A stretch of 64,000 nt of DNA from Basidiobolus meristosporus CBS 931.73. Its lineage: Eukaryota > Basidiobolomycota > Basidiobolomycetes > Basidiobolales > Basidiobolaceae. Location: NCBI GenBank assembly GCA_002104905.1, contig MCFE01000098.1, forward strand, positions 108,587 to 172,586. Reading direction: 5' to 3'. Of this stretch, positions 31,301 through 43,880 are shown one piece after another; the first letter of the stretch is position 1; every line of letters starts with the position of its first letter. A program made the translations under genes and the position numbers. The notes below the pieces were generated by a model. The model worked only from the letters and a program-made list of their open reading frames with translations. It searched no databases and was not told where the DNA came from.

Positions 31301-34300
31301 TCATACTGAATACGCTGTGCTATGAAAATCTAGAAGCCTCGGAAGAATGCAAGCTTAACCGAGATGTTTTACGATCCCACCACGGCCCATTGCTAAGGAT
31401 GATACTCTCACTCGCTCAAAAGGACACCAATCTTGATTTCTTTCTATTTAAGGGAGTTGCTTCTGGAATCATCATTCCCGAGATACCCAGAATCCACTCC
31501 GGAGGGTATACGTTTTTCACATGGATATGCATGCAGCCGGCTTTACGAATAGGCTCCAGCTCTGAGCCTTACCGTGGATATCACGATGGAAGCGAAAAAT
31601 ACTGTCCCAGAATCTATTCCTGTGTATCTTCCAAGGGGAACGGGGTGGATGTGTTCTTCAATGGAAACACCCTGGAGTTGCATGTGACAAAAGCAAATCA
31701 GAGGAAAAAGGTGGCAGTAGCAACGCCAAAGTTCCTTCATAACCGATGGTATTTTATCGCTGTAAGCCATTTTCCTATTCGGAAACGCCTAAGCAACCCT
31801 TCTGAGGTGAACATATATGTAGATGGGCTTCTCGGCTGCAAGACGCAGATTGATTTTTCTCTACCTGGAGCAGAGACTGTGAAATGCGTTGTTGGTGGAT
31901 CCATCAATCCAACACCAGTAGAATGCGCACAGGAGTGTGGGAATCTTCAGGGCGCATTTACTCAATGCTTTAGAGGCAAAATGTCGGCTGTATACATAGT
32001 TGAGGAGCCCTTGACACTCTCACAAGTCAAAGATATATATTCTCTTGGCCGGAATCTATCCACTCAATTCAGACCAGAAGAGCATGGCGAGTATCCCAAA
32101 GCGCCATCCTCCCTTTTTGACGGATACCTAGCCTCCCGTATTCTTGTGAATTTGCATCCTCGAGCATCCAAGCATCATGATTGCATCAACTTGGCCCCTC
32201 GCCTGGCGCAAAGCACGACACAGCAAGCAATTAGCTTGGTTAATGTGGAGAAATGCTCTACATTAAGCCTTCAAAATGCTATACACGCTCTAGGTGGGAT
32301 TGAGATCTTTTTCCCATTGATATTGCGATGTGACGTTTTGGATGCCTCCACTTATTCCGCTCCGTTCGGTTCTCAAGATGAGTTTTTTGTTAGGAACGGG
32401 CCTATTGACTCGTTCTTTGCATTGATAGCATCGCTGCTGCGTAACAACAAGAGAAATCAGGAATCCATCCTGCAGGCCAAAGGAATCAAAACCATCAGCT
32501 TGCTTTTGCAGCAGATTAACCCTCGGCACTTAACTATCTCGTCCTTTCAGAGTATGATTGCACTAATCAATTCTGTCCAGTGCAATGATGAGCTGATCGA
32601 CCGAGTGTACAAATATTTGTTGTTCGAGTTCCGACTTTGGATCTACACTCCTTACGAAACCCAGTCTTACATTCTCGAGTATTTGCTTAGTTTCGTAATG
32701 TCCCACACGAAGATGTGCCGGGAGGAGCTGGGTGTCAATTTCTTTTTAGACACACTCAAGATCTACTACTGGTATTCTCCCGGCGAATATTCGTGTCCAT
32801 CGAAGCATCCATACTCAACAGAGGTCCGGCCTACTACGGAAAAGGTTGCTGAGCTACGAAAACGCTTCTTTAAAATTATCGAGTACATTGTCAGGGACAA
32901 CATTACAATGGATGAATTTCTTGGCCTTGTCAAGAGTATGCTGACCAGCGATGATCCGCAGCATGTTCAAGAATTGCTCCAACTAATACTAAATATGCTG
33001 AACGGCCCTCTTGAATACAGCATCGTAGACTATTTGATCTCCTACGGAGGATACGAAATCCTGACTGAGCTTCTTAAGCACGAGGATGTTAGTATCAAGA
33101 TCCACTCGTTGAACATCGTGAACTGTCTGATCAGATCTCCCGAGATTCCTGAAAGGTGGACACGAAGACTTAAATTTGAAGACACGCACTTCACCATCCT
33201 CGGAAGCCTGTTCAGTGATGCGCCTATCGATGAGGATTTATACGAGGCCCTACTTGAGTTTTGCGTCGAGTCTGCTGAGCAGAGGCGTTCTTCTTCAAAT
33301 TCTATTCATCATTTCAAGCCACAAAACCCTCGCGTATTCGCCTGTATCATCATGATGTTGAGCCACGAAGAAACGGAGAATCCGTTGAAAGTTTCGATCC
33401 TACGTGATTTACTATTACTTGCAGAGTCCTCTCCTAAATTCTGTGTTGATTTTGACAAGACCTGCTTAGGTTGGACTACTCTGCTGACGAAGCTTGTGCC
33501 ATTTGATTCATGCTGCAAATCGAAAAAGTTGGATTACGATGTGGCCACAAGCATAGGAGCTCTGGCCATCGATCTTCTGATTCGTATCACCTGGCATCTG
33601 TTTGACAGTAATCGATCTGCGTACAAGGTTGTCAAAGACACGGTTATATATCTGTGGACCTCCAACCGAAGCGACCATGTGGATGTGATCCGCAGCCTTT
33701 TATACAAATTCTTAGTACTAGTCAGTGGTGACGTTCAAGGTGAAATGCCGAAAATATCGCCAACTAAGATGGTAAGCCAGTTGCTCGCTGTGAAACCGAT
33801 ATCAGAGTCTCTTAACGCCATTTGTAAAGGGGAACATCATCTCTCTTCTCTGCTTTATAGAAGACTACTTGTTCAATTTCATCAACCTCGACGATGTCAT
33901 CCCCAAACAGAATCCTCTCTATGGTTGGACAACACCGAATTCATCGGTGACTACGTTGGCCGGTAATATGAATTGCTCCCCGACTTTTTTAGATGTGGTT
34001 ATTGAAGCGTTCATCTATAGCCAGCGGATCGGACTCTGCTTTTGTCCCTACAGAACTCCCGCAACTACTGATGCTCAGAGCCACTATGAACCCTTGGGAA
34101 GAGTGCTACGATCTGGCTGACATATACTGCCAGGTAATCGTATACTTTGATACTATAACACATCCCAGGGCGAATCCACGAGACTATTCCAGCATGGTAT
34201 GTGTAGACAACACTGAGATGGAATGGATCAGCAGCATTAATCCAGCACCTTATTCAGAAACCTGGTGGACTTTGCATCATGGCCCTGAGAATACTACTCT

Positions 34301-37300
34301 ATTCGTTCTACATGAACGAAGGGCCATTAGACCTGGAGAATAGATGTCGGATGCTAATTAGCCATCTGAAGAGACACCTAACTCCCTCACGCTCAAGCTT
34401 TACTCCTATATTTCAAGCGACCAGTAGCGAATATTGTCCAGAGAGCCAAAACCTCAAACCTTATGTTCTCCCGATAATCGGTGCTATTCACGAAGCTTTC
34501 AAGTAATGATATTTGTGTCTTAGATATTGCTATTGCGATGATGCTAATCGTATGTCTCTCTAGCAAATTGGACTCCATTGAGAACCCCACGGGATACCAG
34601 GCGTTTCTCGACCTGTACTCCTTTGTTTTCAACAAGTATCGGGAAATCCTGAGAAGCGTAGACAAAAAGACGTTTGGAGCTTATCTGGATTCAAGCTGGC
34701 CCGACATTGACACAGATATCCGGGTCTTCGAAAAATTCATTTCCTCTACCAAATGGGGTGCCTTTTTTGATCAGCACCTATTCCCTGCAGTCAAGAGTAC
34801 GGAAGAGCAACAGCTTGAGTGGTTCACCAAGAGCGCAACACTATTTTCGAAAGAGGTCAGGTCCTTCCTCCACCGGCTACGGAAGGAAGACATCAGCCAG
34901 ATACAGAACGAACAAGCCTTTGAACAATCGGTGGAAGAAGTCATCAAGAGCTATCGCGACGAGGAGATGAACCGATTGAATGCACTAGTAGTTGAAAGAA
35001 AACAACTTCAAAGTCGACTGATGTGGCAGTGGCTAGTCAAGCTTCAGGAGTTGACACATGAACGAGAAGCCTGGTTTGAGACGGCAGGAAGTCAAACACA
35101 CTGGAAGCTGGATAAAATAGAAAACTACTCTCGAATGAGGAAGAAACTTACTATTAACTATGAATTTAATGACCACAAGGATGCGAGTGCCAAACGAGAT
35201 AAATCTCCCCTGGAGAACTCCAACTCCAAAAACAAGCGATTTAGCCTCACTAAAGCGCGATCCAGTGTACCCGACCTTGGCGTGGATGAATCTCTCCTCA
35301 AATTGCTATTTAGCACCGACCAACAATCGCAGGAGGAAGCTGACGATGAGGAATGGAATATGATCGATGAGGACCTTCAAGTCACCACAGACGACCAACC
35401 TGAAAGGAATGTGTGCTCTGTGGAATGCGAAATGATAACCCTAATGACGACTATCAAAGGGAATCTTGAGCTCAATGCTAGCCATATACGATTCATCGTA
35501 GACCGTACATTCATGTTAGAACAGGTCGCAAATCCTCAGACCGCACACGTTCTTGATAGCGACATATGGCGAGATCGCTTATGGCCATTGGCAGACCTCC
35601 GCGAGATTTACTTTCGCAAGTATATGCTACGTAAAACGGCGTTAGAGTTATTCATGACGGATCAAACCAATTACTTCTTCAACTTTCCTGTTGCTAAGGA
35701 GCGGCTCCGCTTCTACACCTGCATCATGTCACTGAAGCCGCCTGCGCTGATCAATTCCTATGTTCGCTCTCCATCACACATGTTGAAGAATAGCAATTTA
35801 ACCGAAAGATGGCAACGACATGAAATCTCGAACTTTGACTATTTGATGCAGCTTAACAGCATTGCGGGCAGAACATACAACGACCTTACCCAGTACTTTG
35901 TTTTCCCGTGGATTCTTGTTGATTACGAATCGGAGAAGCTCGATCTCTCGGACCCAAATGTATACAGGGATCTGTCCAAGCCCGTAGGAGCCTTGAACGA
36001 AACTCGGTTGCAGCAGTTTGTCGAGCGGTACAACTACTTTGATGATCCGTGTATCCCAAAGTTTCATTACGGCACGCATTACTCGAGTGCTGCATCTGTG
36101 GCCTTTTACCTGATCCGCCTAGAGCCTTTCACTTCCATCCACCTTGCGCTACAAGGCGGGAAATTCGACCATGCTGACCGTCAGTTCCATTCAATTCCGG
36201 AGTGCTGGTTCAATTGCACCAACGCCAGTGGCGACGTCAAGGAATTGATCCCAGAGTTTTTCTACATGCCAGAGTTTCTGACAAACGCCAACCGCTTTGA
36301 TCTAGGTGTCAAGCAGACGGGGGCTCGCGTTGACGACGTGGTGCTGCCAGGGTGGGCCAAGTCTCCAGAGGAATTCATTCGTATTCACAGGGAAGCATTG
36401 GAATCCGACTATGTTTCCGAGAATCTTCACAAGTGGATTGGTAAGTACCCCATGCAGTAGGCCTTTCTTTTGGTACGGTTCTCATTGTTTCCTCCCATCA
36501 GATTTGATATTCGGGTACAAGCAGCGAGGGGAACAGGCAGCGAAAGCGCACAACTTGTTTTACTACCTGACCTATGAAGGCGCTGTAAACCTTGACAATG
36601 TGCAAGATCCGATGGAACGCAACGCCATCGAATCTCAGATCTATCATTTTGGCCAAACACCGACCCAACTCTTTGTCCGCGAGCACCCTCGACGTTGCTC
36701 TCGCGTCCCTCGCTATGTTCCCAGGAATCTTTTCACATCCCCCAACAGATACAAGAAGTACATGGTCAACCTGCGGTCCAAAAGAATTTCTTACATCGGC
36801 ATCTGCGACCTCCGCGCATCGTTCTCGCTGGACCGTCAGCATCAGGTAGTCTCGATCGACCAGAGCGGAATCATCAGTGCCCACGTTTACAAAGAGACCA
36901 CCTCTACGGATATGGCCTTTTCCCTGGAAATCGACCCGATGCTAGAGTCCGGACGACGCATCTCCTCTCCCTTTTGCTTTGAGGCCAATATCACACCACG
37001 CTGCTTTGGGTGCAGCAACGATGGCCAGTATATTTTTAGCGGTGGCCATTGGGACAACACCTTCAAAGTGGTGCTGGTGGAAACCGGTAGAGTGTTACGA
37101 AGTGTCACCGGCCACGATGACATTGTTACTTGTCTTACGCTTAGCGAGGACGGAAAAACTCTGGTTACAGGCTCTAGAAGCACCACCCTGCTTTCCTGGA
37201 ATATTGAATTTGATTCCGGCGGCTCCCTGATAAAGGATGTTGCTCCGAAATTGACTTATTATGGGCACAACAATGAGGCATGTCGCACATCACTTTCGCA

Positions 37301-38023
37301 GCCTGGCCCAGGATGACTAATCCTGCCTTCGATTTAGGTTGTCTGTGTTGCTGCCAATTCCGAGTACGATGTTCTCGTCAGTGGATCCAAGGTACGGTTG
37401 CGTGTGTGAACGGAGATTGCTTCCGGAGAAGCTGCTAACGTATCTGTGTAGGATGGAACGTGCGTTGTACATTCGCTACGACAAGGCCATTACATTCGGA
37501 CGTTATCGCCAGCCTACGATGATGACGCCTCGGTGAATATCGTTCGTATATCAAAGCATGGGAACATTCTGATCTATTCCGAGAGTCAGGTACTTATCCA
37601 CCGTTTGCCCCTGCAAATCGCAAATCAGCTATTTACACTGCTACAGGAATCCGCCTCACTTCACGTATTCAACATCAATGGAAGACTTCTCAAATCACTG
37701 GTTCTCCTCCAGCACCTAAATGATATCATCTTCACGCATTCCGGTGATTACCTGATCGCAGCTGACTGTCATGCCAACGTACTGATCTTCCGGACATATG
37801 AGTATGTGCTTTGTGTTACACTGACTCATCTGAGACGTGTTATGCTCGGTTGACAACTAACCCTTTGGTTGTTTCTAGCCTCCAGTTTCACTATACTTTC
37901 GAGACCCTAATACCGGTCTATTGCATCTCCCTATCACAAAGCGAGCGCCAAATGTTTCTGGGCGGCGACGACGGCAGGCTCATCGTGCTCTCGATGAACC
38001 TCAAGGAGAACCCCCGCGAATAG
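28384..38023 (+). CDS. BEACH-domain protein with WD40 repeats (LYST/neurobeachin-like)
   Basis: Giant scaffolding protein of vesicle traffic, vacuole or lysosome and autophagy (Bph1, LYST and LvsA family). Ten exons join in frame to 3034 residues: 28384-33823, 33864-33962, 34021-34196, 34258-34502, 34564-36440, 36502-37277, 37338-37391, 37452-37589, 37647-37801 and 37879-38023. The first exon alone encodes about 1,813 residues of helical armadillo-like repeats plus a concanavalin-like lectin module (31500-32060, GGYTFFTWICMQPAL). Then come the DUF4704-type region, NFINLDDVIP, a PH-BEACH domain (about 35420-35760) and the BEACH domain (about 35800-36680) with WQRHEISNFDYLMQLNSIAG, FPWILVDYESE, HYGTHYSSAASVAFYLIRLE and GYKQRGEQAAKAHNLFYYL. 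C-terminal WD40 repeats start near 36780. The 40-nt first intron uses acceptor ATAGAAG and is the least certain. The sixth intron has a GC donor. Confidence 0.93.
37278..37337 (+). other. GC-AG intron in the BEACH gene
   Basis: The WD40 reading frame requires GAG to join GTT GTC TGT (HNNEVVCVAANSEYDVL). The sequence after GAG is GCATGT, not GT, and the acceptor is GATTTAG. The 60-nt size is typical of introns here, so this is read as a GC-AG intron in phase 0. Confidence 0.7.
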
Positions 38024-38242
38024 CATTGTGTATATTTCTCTGACACGCTTGGATTCGACGCATTTATTTATTACGCATTGTACATCCGTTACTTTAATGA
38101 TTACATAAAGAAGGCCAGATGCGCTTGGAATGTTACTTTATTTTGTACCGATACGAATATTAGTCAATGAGTGAGCATGAAGGTGGGCAGACATGGATGC
38201 ATATGTATATATATGTTACATAATTACTCCTCTCTTTAAGGA

Positions 38243-38815
38243 TTAGATGAGCTTTTGGGCGGTTGTGTGGATAGGGGATTCGCTGAGGGAGTTCACGGTA
38301 TCCGATTCGAAGAAACGGATGGCCTCGCTTGCATGATGGCCTTCCTCAGCGTCCAACCAGTCTGCCTTCAGGGGCTGGCGTGACACGTTTCCGTCAGATT
38401 GGCGCCTCTCGAACTGGATGGAGGAGGCGATGCTGTGAACGTTCAACCCAACAGGGTTGTAGATGGTATCCTGGAGGACGGAGCGCATAGCCTCCTGGGC
38501 ATAGCCCTGATCCTCGGAAGTACTCAGCCAGTCTCTACGGATGGCTTTCCATGGCTTCCTGGAATGCTCCTGCTCGCTTTCGTAGTTGCCGATCTTGTGG
38601 ATCTTGAGTTCGCCCAGGGCGCTCACCGTCTCCTCGTTAACAGAGCGCATGGCCTCTTGGGCATACGAATGGCTCTCCTCGGCATCCATCCAGTCTCTCT
38701 GGTGGACTTGGACAGCCTGGTTCTGAACAGTATACTTGCGAGCGCCGGCTGTCATTGCAACGCGGGAGGGCATCGCGAAGGACAGTTTGAAGGCTACAGA
38801 TTTAATCAAGGACAT
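38243..38815 (-). CDS. Orphan protein with three internal ~55-residue repeats
   Basis: Not recognised. Intronless, 190 residues. The first ~30 residues (MSLIKSVAFKLSFAMPSRVA) are basic and amphipathic with no acids, like a mitochondrial presequence. The rest consists of three imperfect repeats, each opening with DWM/DWL followed by a Ser/Glu patch, YAQEAMRSV (EAIRFFES in the third) and ending in a short hydrophobic IHKI/VHSI/IHTT motif. Repeat units begin around residues 41, 95 and 150. The repetition indicates internal duplication of one module and supports a real protein. It is convergent with the BEACH gene, 219 bp apart, and has a TATA-like ATTATAAATA at about 38861 upstream. Function unknown. 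Confidence 0.7.
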   Translation of the reverse strand: MSLIKSVAFKLSFAMPSRVAMTAGARKYTVQNQAVQVHQRDWMDAEESHSYAQEAMRSVNEETVSALGELKIHKIGNYESEQEHSRKPWKAIRRDWLSTSEDQGYAQEAMRSVLQDTIYNPVGLNVHSIASSIQFERRQSDGNVSRQPLKADWLDAEEGHHASEAIRFFESDTVNSLSESPIHTTAQKLI

Positions 38816-40231
38816 GTGGATGGGAGAGCTGGTTGATGAATAGCAGAGACCGACTCGAACGGATTATAAATACTCGGAGGTCGGTGGGACACAAAGAACC
38901 AAGATAAATGAAATTGAGATACACGTACAAATCAGCAGATAAAACCGAGTGGAGATTTTAGGGCTAGCGGCTGGCAGCCACCGGTCTGAATGTTTCATCC
39001 AGCAAAAGTGGGAAATGAACCAAGATGCGATCTACGTGCACTTCGTAACCAACCCATCTGCATCATGCCCTTTGCGACCAACTCTGTTGCCAACCCGTAC
39101 GTGTCACCAATATGAAACCGTTGTACGCTTCCCCTGTGGGAGATGCTTTTTAGTGAGAAATTTCGTAGTCCGTGTTCATCTGAAACAACCAGTGTTAGTC
39201 ATCCGTCGGACCGGTGTTTGTCATGAGACAATCAGGCCTGGATATGTCATTTATTGGTTGGCATCAACATACAAACTCTATGAGCAATCATTAATCCATG
39301 ATTTGCTGCAGTCACCTTTCCATACACGTGTATTGGTTGCAGATTGTGACAATCTCACATGTCTGACTACGCAGGCGATGATTGGAGCATTGGATTGGCC
39401 CGTCCAATGGCCGCCCCGCATCCAATCTTGAGAGCCAGGCTTTGAATCCTGTTTGCCATGCTGCTGTTGACCGAGAGGTTTCGGCCATGGCTCGGTCTGG
39501 AGGGTCGGCCCAGCATGTTCAGCCATGGTCAATCCGATTGAAAATGACACATTGGTCCAACCCTTGCCTCCGAGCGAATCCTTCGGCTAGCCACCACTTC
39601 CCACAGACTCGCTCATTCAAGCGTTCATTCCACACCGAATCGAGAGATTGAGGGGGTATAAATATTGCGCAAATAGGAGGAATGGTTCATCAACAACCGC
39701 TAGGTGCGGAGTAAACGGGTGGAGGCATGCACGCTCCTCCCTAACCCTTCTTCGCCCCTATGCCGCTCCTACTTGGGTTGTTTTTAAGATCCACTGTGAT
39801 TGACAGTTAAATATAGGGATCCAGGAAGATTTCCCTGAGTGGGGCAGGAAAGCTTATTCGAATGCCAAGAGTATACATCGGGAATTAGGCAATTAATGAT
39901 GGTGTTGGTGATGTTGATGGTGGTTTTGGAATCTCATCTATTGTTGATGTGTTGATGTTGCTGGCTTTGGAATGCCTCCTCGATATGAATATACATCCGC
40001 AATCCCTGAACTGGTCTCTCATGGATGGAGGTTTCTTAGGAGATTTCCGAGGAGCCGCTGGTTGATAGAAAAGTGACCGGCTTCCTGGCACTCTCGTTAT
40101 TGTTTCCTCACTTGCGATTTTGTAGGGATTCTTTACGCCGTATCATGGTTCACTTTGTCACCTCCTTTTTGTATTGATTCCACCACGAACAAGCTGAGCT
40201 TTTTTCCTCCCCTTCCGTGTCCCTTGAAACC
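38816..40231. other. Gene-free region with CCAAT-like and TATA-like motifs
   Basis: 1,416 bp. It holds the upstream region of the three-repeat gene, reading frames with no biased codon use, several ATTGG/CCAAT motifs around 39385-39420, and imperfect TTGATGTTG/GGTGATGTTGATGG repeats at 39900-39965. A 160-codon frame at 38949-39431 resembles nothing known and is not annotated. Confidence 0.5.
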
Positions 40232-42079
40232 ATGATCAGAACCAACCTAGCACTTTGGGGGTGTCTCATACTGCAGTTTTCCTGTCTCATCCAACCCATG
40301 ATAGTCACGAAATACAATGTAACTATTCCCTCCTGCGACCCTTTCGGCCAGCAGCAGAACCCGTTCAACCACACCGGAGTCTTGGTAAAGGCTCTGGTGG
40401 ATTGTAAAAACGCGAACCACACCTTTATCGATATTCCCACCAAGATCCAACTCAGCCAAAACGTCACCAAAACCATGCTTGTTGTGCGCAGAAACGGGAG
40501 CTGTCTGGACGACCAGGTGATTTTCGACTCACTTCACACACTGTCACTCCATATCCCCTAACCATAGCCTTAGTTTTCCACAATTCTCCACAAGCAGCTG
40601 CTTGAAAAGCTGAGCACCATCGGCCTTCCTAACTCCGTGGTCCTTCTATACCCAATTTCACCCGGCCTCAATGTGTGCACGCGAACCTTCGCCCCGAGCT
40701 TTGCCAACAACCCCCTGGTTATCGGGCAGGCGATCATACCACAGGCCTATGTGTTTTCCGAGTATAACGCAACCGGGGGACTTATGACGTTGCAGGTGTC
40801 CCAAGGTATTTCTTGATTTGGTTTATTGGTGAAGCTTCAGAGCCAAGCTGACGACTTTGTGGCCAGAAACAAATCCCTGGAATACCCTGGTAAACTCCCA
40901 GCTATATAGCATTCAGTACTGGGTATTCTTTGCGTTGGTAGGCTGCTCACTTTGGAATGCCTCGAGTGTTGTCGTCCTGACCGGTTGTTTGTAGAAAGTG
41001 ACAGGCGCGTCCATTCTCCTGTTCTACATCCTGAAGGTGATGTTCCGGGGGTTCTTTGAAAAGAACATACGCACCGCACTTGCGTTCCTCATGATGACGT
41101 ATCTGCTTGGTTGGTGCACGCCTTGGTATCGGTCCGAATCGAGCCAACCACTAACTTCACTACGCTGCTTTCTAGCCACAGCCTTTTTCCCTTGGGACGC
41201 GTTGGACGAATTGATCTTTGTGGATCCCGTCAAGGCAATATTCGAATATGATTTGCTGCGCTCGAGCACATTCAAGGTCTACGTAGTGTTGGCATACCTA
41301 TTGGGGATAGTAAGCTGCTACCTGTTGACCGTCACATGGTTGGTATTCTGCGCAGGCCTGCATCGTGAGGCGTCAATTAAGCATTTTTACCAACACAAGG
41401 TGCCGCGTGATGATGCTTGTCCACAACGTCCGTCTGTTCCGCGTTTTTCTGATCACCAGCTGGGTATCTTGCGTTTGCTACCTTGTCTCCACGGTGCTTT
41501 GTGTGGCTAGTCACTATGTGCCGGAGGAGCTGCTGGAGCGGGTCACCCTTGTTATCCTCTACCTGAACCTCGGCCTGCTATGCTTTTGGATTCTGCTGGC
41601 CTGTATATCAGGTATGAGCACTGATCTGAGTTAAACGAAACCTGATGTTGGGCCTCAATTTATTTGATACATAGCGGTCAACTTCACGTGGTGTCTAAAC
41701 CATCCAGATATGTCGATGGGTTCTCGCAAGCGCATGCGACTGGTGGGTACCAGTTACTTCAATGATAGCTAAGCTAACCCTGGATTTATAGATCACGTTG
41801 GCCATGCTGTTCATGCTGCTCAGTTTCCTGGGCCAGCGGTTGGCAAACATCTTACTGTCTTTGAACAACGTCTACGCGTTCATTGTTCCGGCATTGGTCT
41901 ACTCTATAGCCGAGGTGGTGACTTACGGGATCACCCTCGGGTTTGTGTGCTTCGTGAACTCGGTAGAATCCGCCGACGGCGCATACGTGGATTATTGGGA
42001 ACCCTCATGCTACGTCCATTTTGGTACCGGTCAATCGGAGCTGGATAGACTGACCTCCGCCCAGGCGCTACCCTATTAA
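40232..42079 (+). CDS. Seven-transmembrane protein with N-terminal ectodomain
   Basis: Predicted receptor-like membrane protein. A signal peptide (TNLALWGCLILQFSCLIQP) precedes a ~165-residue ectodomain with several Asn-glycosylation sites and paired Cys residues, then seven hydrophobic helices. Exons start at 40232-40516, 40595-40805 and 40867-40937, and further short exons follow from 40995. Helices include ASILLFYILKVMF, TFKVYVVLAYLLGIACIVR (across a junction), RVFLITSWVSCVCYLVSTV, LVILYLNLGLLCFWILLAC, ITLAMLFMLLSFLGQRLAN and FIVPALVYSIAEVVTYGIT. The architecture, a soluble ectodomain then seven helices, recalls the minus-strand protein at 10528-11890, but I cannot show homology by eye. 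Ligand and coupling are unknown. The stop is at 42079 and the downstream carrier gene is convergent. Confidence 0.72.
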
Positions 42080-42216
42080 GCCTGGCCTCGCCATCCCTCT
42101 TGTACATCATCTTCCTTTGGTTAGCTATCTATTAAAAGTAACGCGAGTGGTGCTTGATTCTATGTTTAATGGTACAACAGCATGGATATCTTAGTCATAG
42201 GAAACAAGGGACGGCA

Positions 42217-43189
42217 TCAGCGGCGCTTCAGCAATTCGAACACTGTCATGGAGATGACGGTGTTGGGTGTGGCCCACAGCACCCGAGCCAGCATTCCTCG
42301 AGTGAAGGCTCGGAGCCCCCCTTCTTTTAGCCACATGTGTTTCATGATCTCCCAGGATGACTTCAGTTCCCCTTGTCTGTTTGCGACCTGCCATCTCGTC
42401 TTAACAATATCCAGGGTGTTCGAGGTGGCCGCGGCAATGCTACAAGCTCCGGCGGAGCTAAGTATGTAGGCCCATGGGGGAAGTACGTCGTCAGTTACCG
42501 ACCCCTTGTGTACTTTGTAGCTAGATATCCAGGACTTGAACTTCTCATAGGTTACGAAATAAATCACGGTATATGGCACGAACACGCCAAGTGTGATCCA
42601 ATAACCCTGATAAAATCCTCGTAAGCCATCCCTAGAGTAGATCTGCCTGGCTAGCCGAGCAGTGTCTGAGCCGGATAGCTCGCTTGCTACACCAGGCGAA
42701 TACTTGCGCCCCACCAATTTCAACCGTTCGGCGACTTGGAGTCGGTTCTTCATCACCTCCATCGGTGTCCAGAACAAGCCGGAGAGTACCTCGGCACATA
42801 GGCCAGAGATCATGTGGTTCGCAGCGTTGTCCTTCCCCAGTCCCCCTACTTCAGATAGCTTCGCTTTCACATAATCGTAGGTTGTTAGGTACACAGAAAG
42901 TCCGGGTACGGAGAAGGCCAGTGCCACCGGAAGCCCGCGATAAAACGCGGTGGACGACTCCTTTCGTAAAATCGTCTGGGCGGCTCCAACCACGCTTTCG
43001 CGTGAGCCAAGCGACACTTGTAGTCGGGTTTTTACTGTGTCCACTAAAATGGCGAGGGAGGGAAGAAAGGTCAGTCACAGCACAAGGGTTCCTAGCCGTA
43101 AAAGAAGTATAGCTACGTGGATGAGTACACACTCTGGCAACAAGCGCAGCCACGCTAGAAGCGGCGATATTGTATTCATCGAACGGCAT
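42217..43189 (-). CDS. Mitochondrial carrier family (SLC25) transporter
   Basis: Inner mitochondrial membrane solute carrier. Exons 43189-43117 and 43043-42217 join in frame to 299 residues, the normal family length. Three carrier signatures are visible: PLDTVKTRLQV (restored by the splice), PMEVMKNRLQV and TLDIVKTRWQV, spaced about 100 residues apart, with FYRGLP, FYQGYW and FTRGML after each repeat. In the third signature Pro is replaced by Thr. The substrate cannot be assigned from these motifs; the sequence resembles the SLC25A44/A38-like eukaryotic groups more than the ADP/ATP carrier. The ATG at 43189 opens directly onto the first helix, with no cleavable presequence, as usual. Confidence 0.9.
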
Positions 43190-43880
43190 GGAGCTCCAAC
43201 TGAAAAGACAATTCTGGGACAAGCTCTAATGGTGGCACTATCTAGGAAATATAATCATCATCATCACCATCATTAACATCATCGGAATCTTGCTCAACTA
43301 GATGGAGGTTGGTGTGTAATCCTGCCTAAGTAAATGGAGGTTGATATATAATCCTGCTTAAGTAAATGGAGGTTTTTTAAACCCACGCTTTGTATCCCCA
43401 GAGCAGGATACCATTCTCAATACACCACAACGATGTATTTATACAAAACGCCATTAGTCGACACCATTGAGCCTCATCCATGCCTTATCTCCTAATCTAG
43501 ATTCCAACTACTGATTCGACATGTGTCACTGATAAAGCACAACTTGCTTAGCTTTGAGGAATTCTCTTTGGTTGGAGCATCGCCAGTTCCCACTAGACTA
43601 TTGCTGGAATGGCTTTAAATGGCTGATTCGTCATTCAGCTACAAATTTAAAAGCCTTCAGCTCGTCGGTCGAGTCCACTTGATGATTTGATAGAATAGTA
43701 TTTAGCACGCGTGGGAAGCCATCTGAGCCCTCTATTTCTCCACAACACACAGCACTTCTCCTAAAATTCATAGTCCACTTCCAACAAAGCATGCTACATT
43801 GGGCTTTGACAACTGGTAAAAGCATTTATCCAGGTTTTCGAACCGTATTGGAATAAAAGTTGAGCTTTGTTGTGACGGTG
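43190..43880. other. Intergenic region with short tandem repeats
   Basis: 691 bp between divergent genes. It contains a CATCATCATCACCATCAT microsatellite (43256-43273), the 32-bp tandem repeat described separately, and otherwise unremarkable sequence. Confidence 0.55.
43299..43378 (+). repeat. 32-bp tandem repeat, 2.5 copies
   Basis: Units start at 43299, 43331 and 43363, with the core ATGGAGGTT and then TAATCCTGC. The third copy is cut off after ATGGAGGTT. No coding role is seen. Confidence 0.75.

Noticed and set aside
34136-34170. A 35-nt intron in the BEACH gene (GTAATC..CCCAG)
   Set aside because: The frame is open through it and the following junction works only if it is retained as coding.
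38949-39431. A 160-codon plus-strand frame
   Set aside because: No domain, composition bias or promoter context; overlaps the upstream region of the three-repeat gene.
43256-43276. A run of histidine codons
   Set aside because: It is a CAT/CAC microsatellite in an intergenic region, not part of a gene.
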